Origin: Porticoccus sp963925605
Lineage (GTDB): Bacteria; Pseudomonadota; Gammaproteobacteria; Pseudomonadales; Porticoccaceae
Reading direction: 5' to 3'
Assembly (NCBI GenBank): GCA_963925605.1
Contig: CAWURY010000007.1
Span: 1 to 59,975, forward strand
DNA length: 59,975 bases
Shown: piece by piece, positions 53,221 to 59,975 of the stretch
Position numbering within the stretch: position 1 is the stretch's first letter
Layout of the letters: each line of letters starts with the position of its first letter
Program-made: the position numbers and the translations under genes
Notes under the pieces: generated by a model
Seen by the model: the letters and a program-made list of their open reading frames with translations, nothing else
Databases searched by the model: none
What the model was told of the DNA's origin: nothing

Positions 53221-54588
53221 ATGTCTCAATTGAAGCGTTTGGCTTTTTTTCTGTTTATTATTTGTTTTTTTTCAGCAGCGCACGCTATGCTTCCTTTGTC
53301 AGATGCTTCTGGAGATAAGTTACCTTCGCTATCTCCTATGCTAAAACAGGTAAACCCTGCAGTGGTAAATATCGCTACATTTTCAACAAACAATCAAGCG
53401 CAAAATCCACTAATGAACGATCCTTTCTTTAGGCGCTTTTTCCAAGATAGGCCTGGTCAGGATAGACCTCAATCACAAACACCCCGTAAGAGGCGACAAA
53501 GTGCTGGCTCGGGAGTCATTATTGATGCCGAAAAAGGCATCATTATGACGAATCATCATGTAATAAAAAATTCTGATGAAGTGCGTGTATCTTTGGTGGA
53601 TGGACGAGAATTTATTGCTGAAGTTAAAGGTGTAGATCCAGAGCTGGACATTGCTATTTTGCATATTGACGCTAAAAATCTTGCTGAGGTTCGTTTGGGC
53701 GATTCCAATAAATTAGATGTGGGAGATTTTGTTGTAGCCATAGGTAACCCCTTTGGTTTAGGGCAGACGGTTACTACTGGGATAGTGAGCGCCTTAGGTC
53801 GGACAGGATTGGGAATTGAGGGCTATGAAAACTTTATCCAAACTGATGCATCGATTAATCCAGGGAATTCGGGCGGAGCACTGGTAAGATTGAATGGAGA
53901 GCTCATCGGCATCAATACTGCAATTATTGCTCCATCAGGAGGTAATGTAGGCATTGGTTTTGCAATCCCTGTCAATATGGCTAAAGCGAGCATGGAACAG
54001 ATTCTCGCAACAGGCGAGGTAAAAAGGGGTCAATTAGGCGTTTCTATTCAAGATATTACGCCTGAATTACGTGAAGCCTTTGATTTAAAAAATGGCCAGC
54101 AAGGGGTTCTAGTAACAGATATAGCGGAAGGCTCTGAAGCTGAAGAGGCAGGCGTAAAGGCAGGTGATGTAATTACTGCTGTTGATGGAAGAGCCACCAG
54201 TTCCGGAGGCCAACTTAGAAGCCAAATTGGCATAAAAGAAGTGGGAGACAAGGTGGAGTTAAGCTTGATTCGTGAAGGTAAGATGACAAAACTCCAGGTA
54301 GGGGTTGGCAAGCAGCAGTCCAATGCTGTTGATGGGCAGTCGCATCCGCTATTAGAGGGTATTCGCGTGGAGTTAAGTCGAGACAGCAATGGCTTAATAG
54401 TTGCTGATTTAGAGCCCAATTCTCGAGCTGCATATACTGGGTTGAGGCCAGGAGATTTAATAGTCGGAGTCAACAGGAAAAGAGTAACCGATTTCGATAG
54501 CTTTAGTGAAGCACTGAAGTTGAGCCAAAATTCCATTTTACTGCAAATTAGTCGAAATGGACGCCCAATGTATTTGGTTGTTCGCTAG
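53221..54588 (+). CDS. degQ: DegP/DegQ/MucD-family periplasmic serine endoprotease
   Basis: This is an envelope quality-control protease. The 455 residues begin with a signal peptide (about 1-21, ending AAHA). The trypsin-like domain has the triad His113 (MTNHHVI), Asp143 (ELDIAIL) and Ser217 (NPGNSGGALV). Two PDZ domains follow (about 265-350 and 370-450). I start at ATG 53221, with TAGGAG upstream; an earlier TTG would add 16 residues before the signal peptide. The layout is that of Pseudomonas MucD or DegQ. Which paralogue it is cannot be settled from one locus. Confidence 0.92.
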   Translation: MSQLKRLAFFLFIICFFSAAHAMLPLSDASGDKLPSLSPMLKQVNPAVVNIATFSTNNQAQNPLMNDPFFRRFFQDRPGQDRPQSQTPRKRRQSAGSGVIIDAEKGIIMTNHHVIKNSDEVRVSLVDGREFIAEVKGVDPELDIAILHIDAKNLAEVRLGDSNKLDVGDFVVAIGNPFGLGQTVTTGIVSALGRTGLGIEGYENFIQTDASINPGNSGGALVRLNGELIGINTAIIAPSGGNVGIGFAIPVNMAKASMEQILATGEVKRGQLGVSIQDITPELREAFDLKNGQQGVLVTDIAEGSEAEEAGVKAGDVITAVDGRATSSGGQLRSQIGIKEVGDKVELSLIREGKMTKLQVGVGKQQSNAVDGQSHPLLEGIRVELSRDSNGLIVADLEPNSRAAYTGLRPGDLIVGVNRKRVTDFDSFSEALKLSQNSILLQISRNGRPMYLVVR

Positions 54589-54602
54589 GGGCACATTAGT
54601 TG

Positions 54603-55253
54603 CTAATAGTTTGGTTGTGCGATATTTTTTGCAATGACGGCGTATAGTGGATCACCAAATTCTGGCGAACAATCAGCGATTTGTATGTTTTCAAAAGAGC
54701 CAGTTTCAGCAAGGAAGGACTTGATTAGATAAGCGCGTTGCTCGTCATCAAGTTGCAGCCAGACTGATGTGGTTTTTGCTTCAAAATAACGATTTGAATA
54801 AGTGATAATTAATGGCGCACCGTTTTTTAATGTTCTTCCGGTATCTTTCAGTACAGCTACTGGATTCGTTAGGTAGTCAATAGACACACATATAACACCA
54901 GCATCAAATTGGTTGTCATGAAAGGGGAGACTGGGGTCCTCGTTGAGGTTATGAACCACCCATGTATCCAATTGTCTGTTGTGAAACATCTCTCTTTCAT
55001 TCATGCCCAAACCGGTAACACTATTGTAGCTTATTTCCTCTGGAAGATGAGAGAACATGCTACTCATGAGGTCTAAAATGTCGCCATGTTCAGGCAGATA
55101 TTTGCGGTAGACGTCTGTGACAGCATCTATCGCGCCATGGTCGATATGTGCAACAAATCTAGGGATGGCGTAAAACTTTTCATCTGCCGTTTCATCCAGC
55201 CGATTGAATGCATTATTAGGTAGTTCAAATGATATTTTTTTATCAAAGTTCAT
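54603..55253 (-). CDS. SAM-methyltransferase-like protein with atypical motif I
   Basis: This 216-residue protein has a class I methyltransferase-like core: a motif I equivalent GDILDLMSSMFSHLP near residues 56-70, NEDPSLPFHDNQFDAGVICVSIDYL (motif post-I to IV) and LKNGAPLIITYSNRYF. The glycine-rich GxGxG of motif I is replaced by LMSSMFSHLP, a pattern I recall from a family of uncharacterised type 11 methyltransferase-like proteins. Substrate and activity are unknown. It faces the protease gene with 14 bases between stops. Confidence 0.7.
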   Translation of the reverse strand: MNFDKKISFELPNNAFNRLDETADEKFYAIPRFVAHIDHGAIDAVTDVYRKYLPEHGDILDLMSSMFSHLPEEISYNSVTGLGMNEREMFHNRQLDTWVVHNLNEDPSLPFHDNQFDAGVICVSIDYLTNPVAVLKDTGRTLKNGAPLIITYSNRYFEAKTTSVWLQLDDEQRAYLIKSFLAETGSFENIQIADCSPEFGDPLYAVIAKNIAQPNY

Positions 55254-55325
55254 ATTAAGACGGGAATGCTATTCAAGCAGATTTTATAAAGTAAAGGTAT
55301 TCTACAAAAAATAACATAAGAATGA

Positions 55326-58300
55326 CTACCTCGATTGATGATTTAATTCTTTTATCTCTTGATCTAGCTGACGTTCGACGTCTCTTGGGGAGCCAGTATT
55401 GCGCGCCAGCAAGTCATAGGCAATGGGGACAATAAATAAGGTAAAGAATGTTGCCGCCAGAACTCCAAATAAAATCACTATGCCAATAGCTTTTCTTGTC
55501 TCTTCTCCTGCTCCGGAAGATAAAATGAGCGGAATAGAGCCTGCCATCGTTGTGATTGACGTCATGACAATCGGGCGTAGACGAGTTTCTGCAGCCTTGA
55601 TCAGGGCCTTGGAGAATTCGACTCCCTCATCACGTAGTTGGTTAGCAAATTCAACAATCAAAATTCCATTCTTGGCTGCTAAGCCAACCAGCATAATGAG
55701 TCCAATTTGCGTATAAACATTTAAAGAATTTCCCGTGAAATACAACCCCGCAAGTGCTCCAGAAATTGCGAGAGGAACGGTTAAAATGATCACTAGAGCA
55801 TGAATATAGCTTTCAAACTGAGCCGCTAACACCAAGAGCACAATAGTAAAACCTAGGGCGAAAACAAATAGTAACGATGAACCACTTTTCTGGTAATCCA
55901 GCGAGGTTCCTTTGTAGTCGATGACAGCAGTCTCAGGCAAATGCTCGCGCACTAATTGGCGCATAAAAGATAGAGCTTCTCCTAGAGAGTAGTCCTCTTT
56001 TAGCCCCGCCTCAATTGTAATGGCGCGGGTACGATTATAGCGATTTAGTGATCTGGCATCAGCGTATTCCTCCATCTTAATCAGATTACCTAGTGGGATT
56101 AGCTTTCCTGTACTATCGGATCGTACATAAATATTTTGTAAATCAGTCGGAGTATTTTGTTTGGACCGCTCCCCCTCTAAAATCACATCGTACTCTTTCC
56201 CGTCATCAGTATAGGTGTTGACGCGACGCGATCCGAGCATAGTTTCTAGCGTACGACCAATAGTGCGTGAGCTCACCCCTAAGTCATCTGCTCGATCTCT
56301 TTCGATGATAATACGTAGTTGTGGCTTTGTTTCCTTGTAGTCGCTGTCAAGATCAATTAATCCGGGATTATTTTGATTTATTTTTTTGATCAGAATATCG
56401 CGCCATTCTCCTAGTTGCTCATAAGTGCCGCCGCCAATAACAAACTGAACAGGTTTTTTGGTTCCTCGGCCAAACCCTTGGCGCATGACAGGGAATGCAC
56501 GAACACCAGGAAGATCGCTCATAGTTTTAGAGATCTCATCCATGATGATCTGAGCTGAACGGCGTTTGTCCCAGTCATTCAATACAGCAATCACTATGCC
56601 ATCGTTAAAGCTCGCGAGTGTGCCAAACTGTCGAGGTGCTCGAACCAAAGAACGACTGATTTCGCCGCTATTGATATAGGGTTGCATGCGTTTTTCAATC
56701 TCATTCATATACTCTTTAGTGTATTGAAAACTAGCACCCTCTGGTCCGGTGACTATGAGATAGAATGCCCCGCGATCTTCCTTGGGTGCGTATTCGGATG
56801 GAAGGATATTGACAAATAAAATGGCTAATGCCACAACAGCAGAAAAAACACCGATCATTAGTATCCGATAACCTAGTAGTTTTTCTAGCAGCGATGAATA
56901 TCCTGATTTGATCTTTGTGAAGATGCTATTAATTTTTTTAGCTAGCTGATTAGGCTCTGTTTTCTTTAATATTTTAGATGCCATCATGGGGCTAAGCGAT
57001 AGGGCTATCAAAGTAGAAAATGCTACTGCGACAGACATCGCGACGGCAAATTCAGTGAATAGCCTCCCTAGATCCCCTTTCAAAAAAGTGATCGGCATAA
57101 ACACTGCGATTAGCACTAGCGAGGTGGCAATAATAGCAAATCCCACCTGACGAGTTCCTCTGTAGGTGGCAACAAGAGGTGGTTCTCCTTCTTCAATACG
57201 TCGAGAGACGTTTTCTAGTACAAGAATAGCGTCATCAACAACCAGCCCAATTGCCAACACCATGGCTAGTAATGTGAGCAGATTAATGGAAAAACCGAAG
57301 GCATGTAAAACCGTAAATGTTGCAATTAGAGATACAGGCACCGTGATTGCCGGAATAAGCATTGCGCGAGCATTCCCAAGGAACATGTAAATGACAAAAA
57401 TAACTAAACTGATGGTGATGAATAATGTTTTATATACGGCAGTAATGGCATTGCGTATAAAAACCGAAGTATCATATGAGTTAATGATTCCCATGCCGGG
57501 AGGCAAGTCAGGCTCTAGTTGCTTTGCTAAATCAATCGCGCTCTGAGCTACAGAGATAATGTTCGATTTTGATTGTTTGATAATTCCAATTCCAATCATT
57601 GGCACTCCATTGCCGCGGAAAAAAGTTCTATTTTCAATTGCACTTTTTTCAATACGAGCGATATCACCTAGCCTTACAAGGTCATTGTTATTATTTCGGC
57701 TAATAACTAGCTTTTTAAAATCCTCAGGAGATTGATAGGCACGTTCAATGCGAGCGGTAAATTGCGTCTCAACTGATTCAATGTTTCCGGCGGGTAGCTC
57801 GACGTTTTCTTTTATTAATGCGTTCTCTACATCAGCAGATGTGATGTTTCGTGCTGCCATTTCGGTACGATCTAGCCAAACTCGCATTGAGTACTCTAGT
57901 CCACCGCCAATGCGCACCCGAGCTACACCAGGAAGTACCGAAAAGCGATCTTGTAGATAGCGCTTGGCATAGTCTGTAAGCTCCATGGTATCGAGCCTGT
58001 CACTTACGAGGTTGAGCCATAAAATAACATCATCGCTTGAGTCTGCTTTTTGAATATCAGGGGGTTCTGCCTCTTCGGGTAAGTTGTCAATTACTCCAGA
58101 AACACGATCACGCACATCGTTGGTTGCTGCTTCAATATCACGATTAATATCAAATTCAATATTGATACGGGAGCGACCATCAGATGAGTTAGAGGAAATA
58201 AATTTTATGCCTTCAATTCCTGAAATTCTGTCTTCAATCACTTCAGTGATACGAGTCTCGACAATATTAGCTGACGCGCCTTGGTAGGTTGTGTCGATAG

Positions 58301-58436
58301 AAACTACGGGCGGATCAATATCGGGGTATTCGCGCAAGGAGAGATTGGAAAATGAGACCACGCCAAATGAAACCAATAACAGGGCTATAACCGAGGCAAA
58401 AACTGGCCGTTTAACAGAAATATCCGATAGGAGCAT
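55326..58436 (-). CDS. RND efflux transporter, inner-membrane pump (HAE1 family)
   Basis: This AcrB/MexB-like proton antiporter should export drugs or other amphiphiles. The 1036 residues have 12 membrane segments in the usual 1+5+1+5 plan and two large periplasmic loops. The proton-relay residues are present: Asp401-Asp402 in LVVDDAILVLENV and Lys922 in GLAAKNGILIVEFA. The start reads SDISVKRPVFASVIALLLV. Its ATG abuts the stop of the membrane-fusion gene (TAAATG). No outer-membrane channel gene of the TolC type lies in the window. Confidence 0.95.
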   Translation of the reverse strand: MLLSDISVKRPVFASVIALLLVSFGVVSFSNLSLREYPDIDPPVVSIDTTYQGASANIVETRITEVIEDRISGIEGIKFISSNSSDGRSRINIEFDINRDIEAATNDVRDRVSGVIDNLPEEAEPPDIQKADSSDDVILWLNLVSDRLDTMELTDYAKRYLQDRFSVLPGVARVRIGGGLEYSMRVWLDRTEMAARNITSADVENALIKENVELPAGNIESVETQFTARIERAYQSPEDFKKLVISRNNNNDLVRLGDIARIEKSAIENRTFFRGNGVPMIGIGIIKQSKSNIISVAQSAIDLAKQLEPDLPPGMGIINSYDTSVFIRNAITAVYKTLFITISLVIFVIYMFLGNARAMLIPAITVPVSLIATFTVLHAFGFSINLLTLLAMVLAIGLVVDDAILVLENVSRRIEEGEPPLVATYRGTRQVGFAIIATSLVLIAVFMPITFLKGDLGRLFTEFAVAMSVAVAFSTLIALSLSPMMASKILKKTEPNQLAKKINSIFTKIKSGYSSLLEKLLGYRILMIGVFSAVVALAILFVNILPSEYAPKEDRGAFYLIVTGPEGASFQYTKEYMNEIEKRMQPYINSGEISRSLVRAPRQFGTLASFNDGIVIAVLNDWDKRRSAQIIMDEISKTMSDLPGVRAFPVMRQGFGRGTKKPVQFVIGGGTYEQLGEWRDILIKKINQNNPGLIDLDSDYKETKPQLRIIIERDRADDLGVSSRTIGRTLETMLGSRRVNTYTDDGKEYDVILEGERSKQNTPTDLQNIYVRSDSTGKLIPLGNLIKMEEYADARSLNRYNRTRAITIEAGLKEDYSLGEALSFMRQLVREHLPETAVIDYKGTSLDYQKSGSSLLFVFALGFTIVLLVLAAQFESYIHALVIILTVPLAISGALAGLYFTGNSLNVYTQIGLIMLVGLAAKNGILIVEFANQLRDEGVEFSKALIKAAETRLRPIVMTSITTMAGSIPLILSSGAGEETRKAIGIVILFGVLAATFFTLFIVPIAYDLLARNTGSPRDVERQLDQEIKELNHQSR

Positions 58437-59351
58437 TTAGTTTGCCCCATGAATATTTCGTGTTAACAACTCGGCTAATGGGGTGTCTTCTATTTCTATA
58501 GCACGAATAGAAATTTCAGCGCCATCCCTTATTTTTAATAACCCATGCGTAATCACCTGGTCATGCTGATTTAACCCAGATAAAACTTCAACCTCACCAG
58601 ATATTCTGGATCCAATCTCAATCTCAATCTCTTTCGCATTTAATTGACCATTAATTTTGGTTGTGATGTATACAAAATTTTTCTTGCCACGTTTAATAAG
58701 GCTTTCTTCAGGTATTATTAATGCTTGACGCTCATGCGTCATAATATTAATCTTCATTAGTAAGCCTGGCTTTAAAATTCGATCTTTGTTGGGAGCGATC
58801 GCTCTGACTTGGATCGTTCTTGTAATAGGGTCGATCCGTGTATTTATCGTTTGTATTTTGCCGACAAACTCTCTGTTACTGAAAGCTGTTACTTTGCCAG
58901 TAATCGGCATATCTTTCTGTAGTAACGACAAAAAAATCGATGGGATATCAAAGTCAATTTTTATGACACTGATATCATCAATCGTTGTTATGGTATCTCC
59001 CGGTTGAACTAGCGTTCCTACGCTCACCTCTCGCAAGCCTAAGACGCCATCAAAAGGCGCCAAAATAGCTTGTTTATCTAGGCGCAGGGTTACTAGCAAA
59101 TCACCTGTTTTTACTAGCTGGCCTTCTTGAAAGTGTATCGCGGTCACTTTTTCGGCAGTATTGGCTGTAATCAAGGTCATTTCATTCGACCTGGTTGTAC
59201 CTAATGCTTCCACCCGATCGGCTAACATGATTTTTTTTACAGGTGCGACAATAACACTGGTCGGACCTTCTTGGGGCGGTATTTTTGCTATTGTTGGCAC
59301 AGCTGTAGTGATGAGTATTAAAAAAACTAAAAAGGTTTTGATGTGAGTCAT
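58437..59351 (-). CDS. RND efflux membrane-fusion protein lacking the alpha-helical hairpin
   Basis: This periplasmic adaptor partners the RND pump encoded directly after it. A signal peptide covers about residues 1-22 without a lipobox Cys. The two halves of the lipoyl domain, KVTAIHFQEGQLVKTGDLLVTL (69-89) and ILAPFDGVLGLREVSVGTLVQPGD (96-119), are separated by only about six residues. In ordinary members a coiled-coil hairpin of roughly 60-70 residues lies between them. Beta-barrel and membrane-proximal domains follow (VIKIDFDIP, LKPGLLMKI, IPEESLIKRG). At 304 residues it is accordingly short. The reading frame is intact. Confidence 0.88.
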   Translation of the reverse strand: MTHIKTFLVFLILITTAVPTIAKIPPQEGPTSVIVAPVKKIMLADRVEALGTTRSNEMTLITANTAEKVTAIHFQEGQLVKTGDLLVTLRLDKQAILAPFDGVLGLREVSVGTLVQPGDTITTIDDISVIKIDFDIPSIFLSLLQKDMPITGKVTAFSNREFVGKIQTINTRIDPITRTIQVRAIAPNKDRILKPGLLMKINIMTHERQALIIPEESLIKRGKKNFVYITTKINGQLNAKEIEIEIGSRISGEVEVLSGLNQHDQVITHGLLKIRDGAEISIRAIEIEDTPLAELLTRNIHGAN

Positions 59352-59605
59352 ATTGGTGCTGCTCTTAATTATGAAAGCCTTCTTTAGATCCTATAGTGAC
59401 TATTCTTTATTACACTTCCAAACATCAATCAAATACCTTTGTGTTAATCAATCATCAACTTTTTTATCTTTATCGGAGAACAGAGGTCGGTTGTCGAGCA
59501 GCCAGTTTATCTTGAGAATGAGGTCATTCCAGATGATATATTTTTCATGTTGCGTTGCATTTATTTTAATTAGTATCAAGCTTATAAATCAATGGTTTTT
59601 TGGAG
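59352..59605. other. Spacer upstream of the efflux operon, downstream of ssrA
   Basis: This AT-rich stretch of about 250 bases should hold the promoter of the minus-strand efflux pair. I find no regulator gene, no tRNA and no convincing promoter or operator in it. Confidence 0.4.
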
Positions 59606-59627
59606 TTAAAAACCCCTTTCGGGGTTT
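59606..59627 (-). terminator. Rho-independent terminator of ssrA
   Basis: Read on the minus strand, AAACCCC, loop GAAA and GGGGTTTTT form a tight stem with a T-run, starting 5 bases after the tmRNA 3' end. Confidence 0.9.
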
Positions 59628-59631
59628 ATTT

Positions 59632-59975
59632 TGGTGGAGGCGGCGGGAATTGAACCCGCGTCCGTCAGTCCTCTGCCGAAGGCTCTACATGCTTAGTTCA
59701 GTCATTGTTTTAATAATCCACAGCCCGACTGGCAGGGCGCGTAAATTACGATTCCGGTGAGTTTTTAGTGAGTCTACCCCAGACAAGTTTCATCACGATC
59801 TTGTGAGTATGACACCTGATAGCCCCGAAAGACCCTGGACGCACAAGCACGGCTCCAGTCAGATGGCTCCCTACCGTTTCTTAGGCGGCGAGTGCGTAGT
59901 TGTCGTCGTTGGCAACTAATAGTTTGCGACTTTGGATTAACGAGATTGGTCACCATCTCGGCATGCACCTTGGGT
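59632..59975 (-). ncRNA. ssrA: tmRNA (5' end outside window)
   Basis: tmRNA rescues stalled ribosomes and adds a degradation tag. The 3' end matches the tRNA-like part: GGACGCGGGTTCAATTCCCG as T-arm, then CCGCCTCCACCA with the CCA encoded. The tag frame runs 59913 to 59881 on the minus strand and reads ANDDNYALAA then TAA, against ANDENYALAA in E. coli. The window edge falls in the ACCCAAGGTGCATGCCGAG block, so about the first 35 bases are missing. ALAA is the ClpX-recognised end, and the N-terminal half is the SspB-binding part. Confidence 0.97.

Noticed and set aside
55423..58287. Plus-strand open frames opposite the RND transporter gene
   Set aside because: They are antisense shadows of a complete 1036-residue family member with all key residues.
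59353..59760. Plus-strand open frame of 135 codons running into the tmRNA region
   Set aside because: It crosses the ssrA terminator and the tRNA-like end, has no family resemblance and no ribosome site.

Overview
The window comes from a chromosome of a free-living gammaproteobacterium with roughly low-40s % GC (by eye). The gene order points to the Pseudomonas/Cellvibrio side of the class: petC-sspA-sspB, rsmI-rnpB next to mraZ, and secA-argJ-mutT-yacG-coaE. The modest GC content and small intergenic gaps would fit a marine lineage such as SAR92 or a related group. That last step is inference and cannot be settled from this sequence alone.

Layout. 1-2.9 kb: end of the cytochrome bc1 operon (petC), sspA-sspB and a thiolase. 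2.9-6.8 kb: a minus-strand lpoA-diaA-dolP unit, divergent from rsmI and followed by the RNase P RNA gene rnpB. 6.8-8.5 kb: an outer-membrane protein gene and two weakly explained non-coding stretches. 8.4-26.5 kb: a complete, tightly overlapping division and cell-wall (dcw) cluster, mraZ-rsmH-ftsL-ftsI-murE-murF-mraY-murD-ftsW-murG-murC-ddl-ftsQ-ftsA-ftsZ-lpxC, with a promoter and three 10-base MraZ-type boxes in front of mraZ. 26.6-33.5 kb: secA, argJ, mutT facing nadC-coaE-yacG, then ampD. 33.5-37.4 kb: an ABC-2 transporter pair, the muropeptide permease ampG, and fxsA. 37.4-42.9 kb: groES-groEL with a heat-shock-type promoter, two membrane proteins and class I fumarase. 43-48.9 kb: sbcB, pyrB, a PlsC-type acyltransferase and dinG. 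48.9-54.6 kb: isoprenoid genes dxs-ispA-xseB, an MDR oxidoreductase and a DegP/Q-type periplasmic protease. 54.6-60 kb: a methyltransferase-like gene, an RND efflux pair, and the tmRNA gene ssrA cut by the window end.

Together the genes cover the peptidoglycan life cycle: precursor synthesis (mur, mraY, ddl), polymerisation and division (fts, lpoA), and recycling (ampG import, ampD amidase). They also cover protein quality control: GroESL, the DegQ-type protease, tmRNA and its adaptor SspB, and FxsA. I see no prophage, insertion sequence, CRISPR array or defence island, and nothing I can honestly call an undescribed system. The best leads are departures from family norms: a membrane-fusion protein lacking its alpha-helical hairpin, an LpoA reduced to its C-terminal domain, loss of yraN from a conserved cluster, an unexplained outer-membrane protein beside rnpB, a perfect inverted repeat over the putative degQ promoter, and an unassigned coiled-coil membrane protein upstream of fumarase.
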